From: Aliiroseovarius sp. F47248L
GTDB taxonomy: Bacteria; Pseudomonadota; Alphaproteobacteria; Rhodobacterales; Rhodobacteraceae
Length of the DNA stretch: 64,000 bases
Direction of reading: 5' to 3'
NCBI RefSeq assembly: GCF_023016085.1
Contig: NZ_JALKBF010000001.1
Coordinates: forward strand, 434,001 to 498,000
Below are positions 25,098-34,147 of this stretch, in pieces; position 1 is the stretch's first letter, and every line of letters begins with the position of its first letter. The position numbers and the translations under genes are program-made. The notes beneath the pieces are model-generated. The model had not been told where the DNA came from, made no database searches, and saw only the letters and a list, made by a program, of their open reading frames with translations.

Positions 25098-25556
25098 ATG
25101 AACAAGACATTGATGGCGATAATTGCCTTCTTCCTCGTTGGTGGGGGGGCGATCTTTTGGAACGCAATGCAACCTGCGCCGCAGGGCGCGAGTCATTCGA
25201 TGGTTCCACCCGATACCAGCAACCTGGTCGAGGGTGCTGCGATCGTGGATGTGGCGCTTCCCGCGGAACTGTCGGCAGAAGCACAAATGGGGAAACGGGC
25301 GTTCGAAGCGAAATGTATAGAGTGTCACGCAGCGAATGCCGCGGGTCAAAATGGCGTCGCACCGCCGCTTGTCCACAAGATCTATGAACCCAGCCATCAT
25401 TCCGACATGGCGTTTATTCTTGCAGCGAAGAACGGTGTGCGGGCGCATCACTGGCGTTTCGGCAACATGCCTGCGGTTGAGGGTCTGACCGACGGAGACG
25501 TCAAAATGATCGCGCGTTACATTCGTGAACTCCAGAAGGAGAACGGCATCTTTTGA
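25098..25556 (+). CDS. Class I c-type cytochrome
   Basis: A 152-aa protein: N-terminal hydrophobic anchor (about residues 4-22), then a haem site CIECHAANAAG (C73-H77) and a likely axial methionine in RFGNMPAVEGLT near 130. The C-terminal VKMIARYIRELQKE is the usual last helix. Single haem, periplasmic, probably membrane-tethered. It sits second in the copper-controlled operon and is one of four c-type cytochromes there. Its stop overlaps the next gene (TTTTGA). Confidence 0.9.
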   Translation: MNKTLMAIIAFFLVGGGAIFWNAMQPAPQGASHSMVPPDTSNLVEGAAIVDVALPAELSAEAQMGKRAFEAKCIECHAANAAGQNGVAPPLVHKIYEPSHHSDMAFILAAKNGVRAHHWRFGNMPAVEGLTDGDVKMIARYIRELQKENGIF

Positions 25557-25912
25557 GCGACGAAAAAGTCATAGTCGGGCCTTTCGCCTTGATGCGCGCG
25601 ATTCTTTTATGCGCGCTCTTCGCATTCGGCTTGGCCCCTCAAGGTGCTGAGGCGCATTCTTCCACCCCCGCTGCGACAACCGAAACCCACGCAGTAGTTG
25701 ATGAGGGTCATGGCAAAAATCACTCGGTTACCCAAGAGGTGTTCGGGCATTGCCATCCTGGAACTGATTGTGCGCTTGCCGCGATCGAGGTGGATCCAAT
25801 GCATACAAACCAACTCGGACGTACGGTGACCAACAGGTTTCGGCTTCTCCCTACAACGCGTGATGGCATCGGACCCACCTACGAACCGCCGCCGCCGCGA
25901 TCCCTTACCTGA
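25553..25912 (+). CDS. Small secreted His/Cys-containing protein
   Basis: A 119-aa product from the TTG at 25553 that overlaps the cytochrome stop; an ATG at 25592 would give a cleaner signal peptide (MRAILLCALFAFGLAPQGAEA) and is the alternative start. The mature protein is about 85 residues, rich in His and acidic residues (HSSTPAATTETHAVVDEGHG), with a distinctive VFGHCHPGTDCALAAI motif holding two Cys and two His. Such spacing could bind copper. No family recognised. Confidence 0.65.
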   Translation: MSDEKVIVGPFALMRAILLCALFAFGLAPQGAEAHSSTPAATTETHAVVDEGHGKNHSVTQEVFGHCHPGTDCALAAIEVDPMHTNQLGRTVTNRFRLLPTTRDGIGPTYEPPPPRSLT

Positions 25913-25951
25913 TCGGAGACACCTCGAAATCAGGATTTGAAGGATCACGAC

Positions 25952-26536
25952 ATGAGATATACAGAGATTTTTACTTCAGCCGTGCTTGTCGGCGTGGCAT
26001 CGGCGGCACTTGCCCATGGCGGCGCGACCGGTATCGTGAAGGAGCGCATGGACGCGATGTCGGCGATGGGCAAAGCCGTGAAGCAGGTCGCGCCCATGAT
26101 GAGCGGCGAAACCGCCTATGATGCCGACACGGTGCGACACGCCGCAGAAACCATCGGCAAGCATGCTGGCGACACCATGACCCGCCTGTTCCCGGAAGGC
26201 AGCGGCGGCATGCCTTCGGTCGCCAAAGATGCGATCTGGCAGGATTGGGAGAGCTTCGCGAGGCTTGCGGAAGAATTGCACACATACTCCGAGGGCTTGG
26301 CCCTTGCCGCTGACAACTCAACCGCAACTCAACCGGGCGCGATGCCGAGTGCGGGCGCCATGATGGGTGAAACCGACATGATGGGAGCTGACACGATGAT
26401 GGGCGGCGGTGGCATGAAGGCCGATAACGCCATGAGTCGTGAAGAACTGGCTGAAATGCCGGTCGTTGCGGTTTTCGCAATGGTCAGCAACACCTGTTCG
26501 TCCTGCCACAGCCGCTTCCGCGCCGAGGCGAAGTGA
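25952..26536 (+). CDS. Cytochrome c' (class II)-like protein with Met-rich insert
   Basis: A 194-aa secreted protein. The ATG at 25952 is preceded by GAAGGA; the signal peptide reads MRYTEIFTSAVLVGVASAALA. The four-helix cytochrome c' pattern is present: IVKERMDAMSAMGKAVKQV near the N-terminus and, near the C-terminus, the haem site NTCSSCHSRFR. Between helices lies an extra stretch MPSAGAMMGETDMMGADTMM followed by more Gly/Met, absent from ordinary cytochromes c' and reminiscent of Cu(I)-binding Met motifs. It could couple copper binding to haem redox, which is inference. Confidence 0.85.
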   Translation: MRYTEIFTSAVLVGVASAALAHGGATGIVKERMDAMSAMGKAVKQVAPMMSGETAYDADTVRHAAETIGKHAGDTMTRLFPEGSGGMPSVAKDAIWQDWESFARLAEELHTYSEGLALAADNSTATQPGAMPSAGAMMGETDMMGADTMMGGGGMKADNAMSREELAEMPVVAVFAMVSNTCSSCHSRFRAEAK

Positions 26537-26537
26537 G

Positions 26538-27479
26538 ATGAGGCGGGTTCTTGCAGGTACTGCCGTCTTTGCCCTTGTGGGCACGGCGGCCGTCGCGGCA
26601 CTGGTGGCCTGGCCGATCGGCCATCCGCCCGCCGAGATCGAGTTGACCGGTGATGTCCAACGCGGCGCCTATCTGGCGCGCGCGAGCGGATGCATCGCCT
26701 GTCACACGAATTTCGAGGGTGGGGGGGCTCCGCTGGCCGGAGGCGCGCCGCTCGAAACCCCGTTTGGCGTCTTTTATCCCCCGAATATAACCACCGATCC
26801 TGAGAATGGCGTCGGAAACTGGAGCGTGTCGGAATTTGCGATGGCCGTCAGGCAAGGGGTTTCGCCCGAAGGTGAGCCATTTTTCCCCGCGTTCACATAT
26901 CCGTTCTACGCGGATTTTTCCGATCAGGACATCGCCGATATGTGGGCGGCGTTCCAGACGGTCGCACCGGTGGCAGCCGCCGCGCCACCGCACGACGTTG
27001 GTTTTCCGTTCAACCAGCGCTGGGGGTTAAAGCTCTGGCGCGCGGCGTTCATTGGCGATCCGCAAACCGAACCCGTGAGGGGGAAGAGTGACGATTGGAA
27101 CCGGGGTCGTGAACTGGTGCGTGGTGCCGCCCATTGCGGTGCCTGTCACACTGGCCGAAACCTTGTAGGCGGGCGCATGCCCGATGCCGTTTTTGCAGGC
27201 AACGACGATCTGCCAGGTGGAAATAAAGCCCCGTCGATCCTGTCCGATGATCTGCTAGAACGCGGGTGGACAGTCTCCAATCTGTCCTTCGCTCTGCAAA
27301 GTGGGGTTACCCCGTCAGGAGATATCTTCGGCGGCAGCATGGGTGAGGTCGTCCAGAACGGTACGCGGTTTCTCTCGGAGGCGGATCTGAAAGCGATGGC
27401 GATTTATCTTCTCGACAGCGATGTGCCTGGAGGCAGGACGTTGGCCGGCACGCCAAGAAACTATAAAAACATTGATTAA
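26538..27479 (+). CDS. Dihaem c-type cytochrome
   Basis: A 313-aa protein with N-terminal membrane anchor (MRRVLAGTAVFALVGTAAVA) and two class I haem domains: ASGCIACHTNFEGGG (about residue 53) and GAAHCGACHTGRNLVGG (about 200). Each domain is followed by alcohol-dehydrogenase-cytochrome-like text such as ETPFGVFYPPNITTDPENG and VTPSGDIFGGSMGEVV. Such dihaem cytochromes carry electrons from periplasmic oxidoreductases to the respiratory chain. The start follows the cytochrome c' stop by one base. It directly precedes the multicopper oxidase, a natural electron partner. Confidence 0.92.
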   Translation: MRRVLAGTAVFALVGTAAVAALVAWPIGHPPAEIELTGDVQRGAYLARASGCIACHTNFEGGGAPLAGGAPLETPFGVFYPPNITTDPENGVGNWSVSEFAMAVRQGVSPEGEPFFPAFTYPFYADFSDQDIADMWAAFQTVAPVAAAAPPHDVGFPFNQRWGLKLWRAAFIGDPQTEPVRGKSDDWNRGRELVRGAAHCGACHTGRNLVGGRMPDAVFAGNDDLPGGNKAPSILSDDLLERGWTVSNLSFALQSGVTPSGDIFGGSMGEVVQNGTRFLSEADLKAMAIYLLDSDVPGGRTLAGTPRNYKNID

Positions 27480-27485
27480 CACGGC

Positions 27486-27503
27486 GGGGCGGCTCGCCGC
27501 CCC
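27486..27503. other. GC-rich hairpin between cytochrome and multicopper oxidase
   Basis: A perfect 8-base inverted repeat, GGGGCGGC/GCCGCCCC with a two-base loop. No T-run follows, so it is not a normal terminator. It may stabilise or process the polycistronic message, or tune expression of the downstream oxidase. Confidence 0.5.
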
Positions 27504-27528
27504 GACTACTACAAGGACATGCAGAAAA

Positions 27529-28920
27529 ATGGCAACACGGCGAAAATTTCTTGGGCAGGGTGCGGCGATGATCGCGGCCGCGACTGTACCGACTTTGGGA
27601 CGAGCTGCAACGCCACGATTTAGCCAACTCACGGCGCGGCCCGCAACCGTCCAGCTGGCTCCACGGTCATTCCCGGAGACGAAAATATGGGGGTATAACG
27701 GCGAGATGCCAGGGCCCGAACTGCGGCTGGCACAAGGAGCGCGGATTCAGAAAACGTTCCTGAATGAACTGCCTCAAGCGAGTTCAATCCATTGGCATGG
27801 GGTCCGCATCGATAATGTGATGGACGGGGTCGCCGGTCTGACACAACCAGCCGTCGAACCAGGACAAGGCTTTGACTATGATTTCGTGGTACCTGATGCT
27901 GGCACCTATTGGTACCACGCACACAATCGGTCGGCCGAACAGGTCGCGCGAGGGCTATACGGGGCGATAATTGTGGAAGAGGCCGAAGCACAGGATATCG
28001 ACCGCGAGGAGGTATTGATCCTTGACGATTGGCTTCTCAATCCCGAAACGGCGCAGATCGATCCCGATTTTGATTCCCGTCATGATCGTAGCCATGCGGG
28101 ACGGCGTGGCAACTTCATCGCCACCAACGGACGCCACGACCTGACGCTGGACGTGAAACAGCACGAACGTCTGCGCCTGCGGCTCATCAATGCGGCAAAT
28201 GCCCGAATATTCGTTCTGGCGCTTTCCGGTATGGAAGGCTGGACGATGGCGTTGGACGGCATGCCGCTAACCCAACCAAAGCCCTTGACCGACGCTCTGA
28301 TCCTCGGACCAGGCCAGCGTGCCGATCTGATCGTCGATGTGACAGCTGAGTCTGGCAAAACCGCCCACCTCGTGCGCATCGAAGACCAAGAGGGTGCCTC
28401 CCAGGTGGCGTTTCCAGTGTCGGGCCGCGCGGCATCGGCGCGCCGTGAACCACCGCGTCCCTTGCCTTCGAACCCGGGAATGGATGTGTCCGGCACCAAA
28501 AAGGCCGTGACGGCGCGCCTTAACATGCAGGGCGGCGCAATGGGTACGCTGGATGCGGCCATTCTGAACGGCGAACGCAAGAGCTTCCGCCAACTGATCG
28601 AGGCGAACCAGTTCTGGTCCTTCAACGGAACGATAGGGATGACCGATGTACCGCTCGTGAGCGTTTCAAAGGGTGAGACAATTAAGCTGGATATCTACAA
28701 TGACACCTCATTTCCCCATGCAATGCACCTGCACGGAATGCATTTCCGCGAGGTGACCAAGGACGCGGGCCTTGGTCACCTCCGTGACACCCTGCTAATG
28801 TTCGGCGGCGAGACTCGAACCATCGCCTTCACCGCAGACAATCCGGGAAAATGGCTTTTCCACTGTCATATGTTGAGCCACGCTGCTTCCGGTATGATGA
28901 CCTGGCTTGAGGTGACATGA
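27529..28920 (+). CDS. Periplasmic multicopper oxidase (CueO/CopA-like)
   Basis: A 463-aa three-domain oxidase. Twin-arginine-type signal [17 protein letters not shown]. All four copper ligand blocks are seen: HWHGVRID (H88-W-H90-G), WYHAHNRS (HAH 130-132), [10 protein letters not shown] and, at the C-terminus, [15 protein letters not shown] (H-C-H with M, the type 1 site). CueO-type enzymes oxidise Cu(I) to the less toxic Cu(II), reducing oxygen. No long Met-rich helix like that of E. coli CueO is present. It overlaps the following cytochrome gene by four bases (ATGA). In this operon electrons could also flow to c-type cytochromes, which is inference. Confidence 0.92.
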   Translation: MATRRKFLGQGAAMIAAATVPTLGRAATPRFSQLTARPATVQLAPRSFPETKIWGYNGEMPGPELRLAQGARIQKTFLNELPQASSIHWHGVRIDNVMDGVAGLTQPAVEPGQGFDYDFVVPDAGTYWYHAHNRSAEQVARGLYGAIIVEEAEAQDIDREEVLILDDWLLNPETAQIDPDFDSRHDRSHAGRRGNFIATNGRHDLTLDVKQHERLRLRLINAANARIFVLALSGMEGWTMALDGMPLTQPKPLTDALILGPGQRADLIVDVTAESGKTAHLVRIEDQEGASQVAFPVSGRAASARREPPRPLPSNPGMDVSGTKKAVTARLNMQGGAMGTLDAAILNGERKSFRQLIEANQFWSFNGTIGMTDVPLVSVSKGETIKLDIYNDTSFPHAMHLHGMHFREVTKDAGLGHLRDTLLMFGGETRTIAFTADNPGKWLFHCHMLSHAASGMMTWLEVT

Positions 28921-29396
28921 TGCGGAAATACTTGATCCTTTCTGCCGGACTCATGTGCTTAATCGCGGCTGGCGCATGGTTGATGACGCAAGCTGTTGCG
29001 CAAACGAATGATCTTTCTGCGAGTGTTGATCTGGCGCAGGGCGAGCAATACTATCAGGACTACTGTGCCTCCTGCCACGGCGCGAACCTCGAGGGTCAAC
29101 CCGATTGGCGTTCACCCGGACCGGATGGCGTGTTGCCCGCTCCACCGCATGACGAGACGGGCCATACATGGCATCATCCAGACAGCGTGCTCTTCGATTA
29201 CACCAAGCTTGGCGGCAAGGCCGCCCTTGCCGCACAGGGCGTCGATTTTGAAAGCGGCATGCCCGGCTTCGGCGATCAACTGACCGACGATCAGATCTGG
29301 AACATACTCGCCTATATCAAATCAACATGGCCAGACCGGCAGCGCGAGTTGCAGGCTGGGCGCAGCGCCGCCGATCGCCAGAGACAAGGAAATTGA
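28917..29396 (+). CDS. Class I c-type cytochrome
   Basis: A 159-aa secreted protein. Signal peptide ([18 protein letters not shown]), haem site [16 protein letters not shown], methionine ligand in [20 protein letters not shown] and final helix AYIKSTWP. Its start overlaps the oxidase stop (ATGATG), which implies translational coupling to the multicopper oxidase. A decayed relative of its C-terminal end lies at 6248. Likely electron carrier in the periplasm. Confidence 0.92.
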   Translation: MMRKYLILSAGLMCLIAAGAWLMTQAVAQTNDLSASVDLAQGEQYYQDYCASCHGANLEGQPDWRSPGPDGVLPAPPHDETGHTWHHPDSVLFDYTKLGGKAALAAQGVDFESGMPGFGDQLTDDQIWNILAYIKSTWPDRQRELQAGRSAADRQRQGN

Positions 29397-29398
29397 GA

Positions 29399-30127
29399 AT
29401 GCACCGAACGAAAAGCACCGCCTTGGCGCTTGGCTTGGCCATTGCGCCGATCGCCAGCTTCGCACAGGAGTTGAGCGATGCGCGGATCAAAGAGCTGGCG
29501 CTGGAAGCGATCCGTGAAAACCCTCAGATCATCATGGAAGCAGTCCAGTTGCTCGAACAGGCGCAGGCGGCCTCCCAGGCTGAGACGGCAGCGGACGTTC
29601 TTAAAAACCAGCGCCAGTTGCTCGAGCATGATCCGAACGCGCCAATTCTGGGAAATCCCGAGGGCGATGTAACCGTCGTGGAGTTCTTCGACTACAACTG
29701 CCCTTACTGCAAGCGGGCCATGTCCGAAGTTCAAGGACTGCTCGACGCCGACCCGAATGTCCGGCTCGTCTATCGTGAATGGCCCATTCTCAGCGATGGT
29801 TCGGTATTTGCAGCCAAAGCCGCACTGGCCGCAAGAGAGCAGGGCAAATACGATGAGCTTCACTGGGCGTTGATGGGCATGAAAGAACGCGCCGAAGAAG
29901 CGTCAGTCATGCGCTTGGCCGAGGAAATCGGGCTTGATGTCGAGCAGCTTCGTGTCGATATGGAAGCACCCGAGGTGCAGGAGCATATCGACGTGTCAAT
30001 GCGTCTGACACAAGCGCTTGGCTTCAACGGAACGCCATCTTTCGTGATTGGCGAAGACCTCGTGCCCGGCTTTGTCGAGCAGGAGCAACTTGAGGCTCTG
30101 GTCGACAAGACACGGGAAAGCGACTGA
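29399..30127 (+). CDS. DsbA-family protein-disulfide oxidoreductase
   Basis: A 242-aa periplasmic protein (signal peptide to FAQ near residue 23). An N-terminal helical extension (LSDARIKELALEAIRENPQI) precedes the thioredoxin fold, as in ScsC-like or Com1-like proteins. Active site: FFDYNCPYCKRAM (C101, C104); cis-Pro loop GFNGTPSFVIG near 212. Last gene of the CueR-controlled operon, three bases after the cytochrome. It may repair copper-damaged disulfides or serve cytochrome cysteines. The trimerising N-terminal extension resembles ScsC. Confidence 0.9.
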   Translation: MHRTKSTALALGLAIAPIASFAQELSDARIKELALEAIRENPQIIMEAVQLLEQAQAASQAETAADVLKNQRQLLEHDPNAPILGNPEGDVTVVEFFDYNCPYCKRAMSEVQGLLDADPNVRLVYREWPILSDGSVFAAKAALAAREQGKYDELHWALMGMKERAEEASVMRLAEEIGLDVEQLRVDMEAPEVQEHIDVSMRLTQALGFNGTPSFVIGEDLVPGFVEQEQLEALVDKTRESD

Positions 30128-30153
30128 TCTCGCGCCTCAGTCACGTGATGAAA

Positions 30154-30176
30154 TGGCGCCGAACTCATCGGCGCCA
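30154..30176. terminator. Bidirectional terminator between the dsbA-like gene and copZ
   Basis: Perfect 9-base stem TGGCGCCGA / TCGGCGCCA with a five-base loop, followed by ATTT on the plus strand and preceded by AAA. It separates two convergent transcription units. Confidence 0.7.
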
Positions 30177-30185
30177 ATTTCCGTA

Positions 30186-30392
30186 TCAGGTCGCGGCCGG
30201 TGCCTTTACGTCATATCCGGCATCGCGAATTGCTTCGGAAACGGCTCGCTCGCTCAAGAAGCTCTCCACCTCCACAATATGCGCCCTAAGGTCACAGGAA
30301 ACCCTGGCGGTTGGGTCGATTGTCTTGATTGCCTTTTCGATGGCAGCGGTGCAGTGCCCGCAGTTCATATCCGGAATGCTCAATCTGGTCAT
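30186..30392 (-). CDS. copZ: Copper chaperone CopZ (HMA domain)
   Basis: A 68-aa single HMA domain: IPDMNCGHCTAAIEKAIK with the Cu(I)-binding cysteines C11 and C14, then a normal second half ending GYDVKAPAAT. It carries Cu(I) in the cytoplasm, delivering it to CopA or CueR. Its own CueR-type promoter lies 25 bases upstream, back-to-back with that of copA. It is the intact counterpart of the broken HMA gene at 7096. Confidence 0.93.
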   Translation of the reverse strand: MTRLSIPDMNCGHCTAAIEKAIKTIDPTARVSCDLRAHIVEVESFLSERAVSEAIRDAGYDVKAPAAT

Positions 30393-30416
30393 GTCTGTCT
30401 CCTCTGAATGTTCCTT

Positions 30417-30447
30417 TAAGTGAGGTCTTCCACCGTGGGAAGGTCAA
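30417..30447 (-). promoter_or_regulatory. CueR/HmrR-type promoter of copZ
   Basis: On the minus strand: TTGACC (30447-30442), a 19-base spacer TTCCCACGGTGGAAGACCT, then CACTTA as -10. The TTCC-6-GGAA dyad matches the two promoters at 24.4 kb. Confidence 0.8.
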
Positions 30448-30473
30448 GGGCCGAGGAAATACCCGCAACCCTA

Positions 30474-30504
30474 TTGACCTTCCAGTAAGTGGAACCCCTA
30501 TCTA
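30474..30504 (+). promoter_or_regulatory. CueR/HmrR-type promoter of copA
   Basis: TTGACC at 30474, a 19-base spacer TTCCAGTAAGTGGAACCCC, and TATCTA as -10. The dyad is TTCCA-5-TGGAA, one base wider between TTCC and GGAA than in the other copies, but the 19-base spacing is kept. Good -10. The copA start codon is 28 bases downstream. Confidence 0.78.
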
Positions 30505-30531
30505 TGGGTTAAACATACTCAGGAGTCGTCC

Positions 30532-33039
30532 ATGTCAACCTCTCAAACCCTTCGGCTTTCCGTGCAAAACATGACCTGCGCCTCCTGCGTCGGACGGGTC
30601 GAGCGAACCCTGTCAGCGCTTCCGGGTGTTAATGACGTCCATGTGAATCTCGCCAGCGAGACCGTGCAGGCGACGGTCGATGCACCTGAGCGGTTATCCG
30701 ACATCATGTTGGCGCTCGACGAGGTGGGCTATCCTGCGCGGACCGAAAGTGTGCGTCTGAATGTGGCCTCAATGTCCTGCGCCTCTTGTGTAGGGCGGGT
30801 GGACAAGGCGTTGGCGGCGGTGCCGGGCGTCCTGGATGTCAACGTCAACCTCGCCTCGGAAACCGCGACCGTCAGCTACGCCGAAGGTGTCGTGGCGCTG
30901 GCCGATCTGCTGAAGGCGGCCGAGGAGGCGGGCTATCCGGCGGAACCGGCAGAAGAGACCGTTGCCGAGGATCGCAGCGCCCGCAAAGACATCGAGGCCA
31001 GGGCGATGGCGCGAAAAACCGCGCTGGCCGCCGCCTTTGCCATGCCGGTCTTTTTGCTGGAAATGGGCGCGCATGTGGTGCCGGGGGCGCATGACCTGAT
31101 CGGGCGCACCATCGGGCATCAGACAAGCTGGCTGATTCAGTTCGTGCTGACCACGGTTGTTTTGGCCTGGCCGGGTCGCGCCTTCTACACCAAGGGCTTT
31201 CCGGCCTTATTCAAAGGGGCGCCGGATATGAACAGCCTTGTCGCGGTCGGCACCTCGGCGGCCTATCTCTATTCGTTGGTGGCGCTGTTTGCCCCGGATC
31301 TGCTGCCCGAAGCCTCGCGGGCCGTCTATTTCGAAGCGGCTGCCGTGATTGTGGTGTTGATCCTTCTTGGCCGCTGGATGGAAGCACGGGCCAAGGGCCG
31401 CACCGGGGCGGCGATCCAGAAATTGTTGGGCCTGCAGGCGCGCACCGCGCGAGTGTTGGTGGATGGGGAGCCACAAGATGTTGCCATCGAACGTATCCGC
31501 ACGGGCGATATCCTTGTCGTGCGCCCAGGCGAGCGGATTGCCGTGGACGGCGAAGTGACCGACGGCAGCGCGCGCGTCGATGAAAGCATGATTACGGGCG
31601 AACCGGTGCCCGTGGCCAAGACGACTGGCGATCCGGTCACCGGCGGCACCGTCAATGGCACCGGCGCCTTTCAGTTCCGCGCCACCCGCGTCGGCGCCGA
31701 CACCACACTGGCGCAGATCATCCGCATGGTCGAAGAGGCGCAGGGGGCAAAGCTGCCGATTCAGGGCATGGTGGACCGGATCACGCTGTGGTTCGTGCCT
31801 GCAGTGATGGTATTTGCGGCGCTGACCGTTCTGGTCTGGCTGGTCGTCGGCCCTTCCCCAGCGCTTTCCTATGCTCTTGTGGCCGGCGTGTCCGTGCTGA
31901 TCATCGCTTGCCCCTGTGCGATGGGTTTGGCCACGCCGACCTCGATCATGGTCGGCACCGGACGTGCGGCGCAGATGGGAGTGCTGTTTCGCAAGGGTGA
32001 TGCGCTGCAGCAATTGTCCAACGTCAGCGTCGTGGCCGTCGACAAGACCGGCACCGTGACCGAGGGCCGCCCCGAACTGACCGATCTGGTTTTGTCCGAC
32101 GGGTTTGAGAGGGCCGAGGTCTTGGCGCTTATCGCTGCGGTCGAAGAGCAGTCGGAACATCCTGTCGCCGATGCTATCGTTCGGGCCGCGCGTGCTGAAA
32201 ACGTCGCACGACATGAGATCGAAAAATTCAAATCTATCACAGGGCACGGCGTACGTGCAGATGTGGCTGGACGTGACGTCTTGGTCGGAGCCGACCGCTT
32301 GATGACACGCGAAGGGGTTGAGATTGGCCTGTTGGCCGATGAAGAACGGCGTCTCGCAGAGCAAGGCCGCACCGCGCTTTTTGCAGCCATCGACGGGCGT
32401 TTGGCCGCCGTGATTGCTGTGGCCGACCCCGTAAAACCTGCCAGTGCAGCGGCCATCCGCGCGCTGCACAATCTGGGGCTGAAGGTCGCCATGATCACTG
32501 GTGACAAACGCGAAACCGCAGAAGCAATCGCTCGTGAAACAGGCATCGACCACGTGATTGCAGGCGTATTGCCGGATGGCAAAGTCGAAGCACTGGACGA
32601 ATTGCGCGGGAACGGGCGGCAAATCGCCTTCGTCGGCGACGGGATCAACGATGCCCCGGCTCTCGCCCATGCAGATGTAGGCATCGCCATCGGAACCGGA
32701 ACCGATGTGGCCATCGAATCCGCCGACGTTGTGCTGATGTCGGGCGATCTGCGCGGTGTGGTTAATGCGTTCGAAGTCTCCACCCGCACCATGCGCAACA
32801 TTCGGCAAAACCTGTTCTGGGCCTTCGGCTACAATGTCGCGCTGATCCCCGTGGCGGCGGGTGTCCTTTATCCGGTAGCCGGTCTGTTGCTGTCGCCCGT
32901 CTTGGCTGCGGGAGCGATGGCGCTCTCCTCGGTCTTTGTTCTGACCAACGCATTGCGGCTTCGCAGCGTTCGCCCCGCCATGGACGAGACTAAGAATGTT
33001 CACCCCGCAGCCAGCCTTTCCCCTGTTCCAGCCGAATAA
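30532..33039 (+). CDS. copA: Cu(I)-exporting P1B-type ATPase CopA
   Basis: An 835-aa inner-membrane pump expelling Cu(I) from the cytoplasm. Two N-terminal HMA domains carry MTCASC (C16, C19) and MSCASC (C83, C86). Eight membrane helices; transmembrane metal motif IIACPCAMG near residue 460; phosphorylated D504 in [15 protein letters not shown]; and GDGINDAP near 703. Tail ends with [11 protein letters not shown]. Its CueR-type promoter and the cueR gene 13 bases after its stop form a self-contained copper-response unit. Distinct from the YHS-type ATPase at 7488. Confidence 0.96.
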   Translation: MSTSQTLRLSVQNMTCASCVGRVERTLSALPGVNDVHVNLASETVQATVDAPERLSDIMLALDEVGYPARTESVRLNVASMSCASCVGRVDKALAAVPGVLDVNVNLASETATVSYAEGVVALADLLKAAEEAGYPAEPAEETVAEDRSARKDIEARAMARKTALAAAFAMPVFLLEMGAHVVPGAHDLIGRTIGHQTSWLIQFVLTTVVLAWPGRAFYTKGFPALFKGAPDMNSLVAVGTSAAYLYSLVALFAPDLLPEASRAVYFEAAAVIVVLILLGRWMEARAKGRTGAAIQKLLGLQARTARVLVDGEPQDVAIERIRTGDILVVRPGERIAVDGEVTDGSARVDESMITGEPVPVAKTTGDPVTGGTVNGTGAFQFRATRVGADTTLAQIIRMVEEAQGAKLPIQGMVDRITLWFVPAVMVFAALTVLVWLVVGPSPALSYALVAGVSVLIIACPCAMGLATPTSIMVGTGRAAQMGVLFRKGDALQQLSNVSVVAVDKTGTVTEGRPELTDLVLSDGFERAEVLALIAAVEEQSEHPVADAIVRAARAENVARHEIEKFKSITGHGVRADVAGRDVLVGADRLMTREGVEIGLLADEERRLAEQGRTALFAAIDGRLAAVIAVADPVKPASAAAIRALHNLGLKVAMITGDKRETAEAIARETGIDHVIAGVLPDGKVEALDELRGNGRQIAFVGDGINDAPALAHADVGIAIGTGTDVAIESADVVLMSGDLRGVVNAFEVSTRTMRNIRQNLFWAFGYNVALIPVAAGVLYPVAGLLLSPVLAAGAMALSSVFVLTNALRLRSVRPAMDETKNVHPAASLSPVPAE

Positions 33040-33052
33040 GAAGGATATCAAA

Positions 33053-33472
33053 ATGAATATCGGAGATGTCGCAAACCGATCTGGATTACCAGCCAAGACA
33101 ATCCGCTACTATGAGGATATCGGATTGGTAACGCCGTTGCGCAGCGCCAATGGCTATCGCAGCTTTCGTGACCGCGACGTACACAAGTTGGCATTCTTGG
33201 GACGAGCCCGAGCACTCGGATTTAGCATTGAAGATTGCCGGAATCTGCTGAAGCTCTACGAGGACGATGATCGCAGCAGCGCTGAGGTCAAGCAGATCGC
33301 CGAAGAGCATCTTGATCAGATTGACGGGAAAATAAACGAGTTGACAGAAATGCGCGCAACGCTGGCGCGCCTGGTGGATGCTTGCGCGGGAGATCACCGA
33401 CCCAACTGCCCCATCTTGGCCGATCTTGCAAAAACACCGGAGGAAATCGCATTGCTGAACGAGACCAGTTAG
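33053..33472 (+). CDS. cueR: Cu(I)-responsive MerR-family activator CueR/HmrR
   Basis: A 139-aa regulator from the ATG at 33053 (AAGGA upstream); the frame is open from 32996, inside copA, without a site. N-terminal winged helix (IGDVANRSGLPAKTIRYYED), dimerisation coil (about residues 78-108), and a metal loop with C111 and C119 (CAGDHRPNCP), the CueR spacing that selects monovalent copper or silver. It should activate promoters with 19-base spacers, five of which occur in this window. It is cotranscribed with copA. Confidence 0.94.
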   Translation: MNIGDVANRSGLPAKTIRYYEDIGLVTPLRSANGYRSFRDRDVHKLAFLGRARALGFSIEDCRNLLKLYEDDDRSSAEVKQIAEEHLDQIDGKINELTEMRATLARLVDACAGDHRPNCPILADLAKTPEEIALLNETS

Positions 33473-34147
33473 GACGGGCAGGCGGGTATAGATTTGGCTG
33501 CTGGGGCCGATCGACGCGACCAAGACGTACGAGTCATGCGCCAAAGGGAAGGTAACAAGCGGCGCAAGAACGCATATGACCGCATCCGCGCTTTTGTCAC
33601 CATATATGCCGCCGCAAACCAACCAAACAAAGCCTGATCCTAGATCCCGAGGATTTCCAATATCCTCAGGACCGGCAAAGGCATTTGTCTGTATGACTTG
33701 GATCAGGCATGAACAGAGGGTTCACTTCGTAAGTGAGTCCTGAGCTCCCTCCATATCATCTACGAGGCGCCCCCGAGAATTGGACCTCCAGCAGACAGTT
33801 TAGTCCAACGAAATACGGTGAGAAAGAAATGCACCCTGGTGCAAATTTGCAATTTCCTTCAATCATTTCGGTTTGCGAAAAACTGGTAAATGAATGTCGG
33901 TTATGGAAGGCAGAGCCTAATGAAATAACGCGAAATCTGAACATGTGAGCCTTGCGAAAAAGCTAGCTCTCCGCGGTGTCGCCGCATAAAATCATGCTTT
34001 TAAGATTGTTTCGTAGCCCCCAGCCAGGGAGGATCGTTTCTTTGCACCATCCTAAGCTGATCGGCTTGGCCAATGGATGTAGTTATCAGTGAACTTCATC
34101 AGAATGCCTCTCCGGTCTGTTGTAAATGGCGAAAGTGACGGAGGAAG
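33473..34147. other. 675-bp gene-poor stretch after cueR
   Basis: No recognisable gene. A short plus-strand frame ending at about 33636 reads RQREGNKRRKNAYDRIRAFV, which looks like the tail of a lost protein but has no usable start. Other frames (for example 33733-33948) lack domains and ribosome-binding sites. The main feature is a nested inverted repeat at 33632-33708, listed separately. Confidence 0.4.
33632..33708. repeat. Nested inverted repeat
   Basis: Outer 9-base arms GCCTGATCC (33632-33640) and GGATCAGGC (33700-33708) are exact inverse copies 59 bases apart. Between them lies a smaller hairpin GAGGAT / ATCCTC (33649-33667). The structure is in gene-free DNA and could be a remnant of a mobile-element end, a recombination site or a terminator for cueR; I cannot tell which. 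Confidence 0.45.

Noticed and set aside
31207..33096. Long minus-strand open frame of about 629 codons opposite copA
   Set aside because: It is the antisense of copA, with no domain or ribosome-binding site; GC-rich codon bias keeps the opposite frame open.
33733..33948. Short plus-strand frame in the gene-poor region after cueR
   Set aside because: No domain, no ribosome-binding site, and an equally long frame exists on the other strand.
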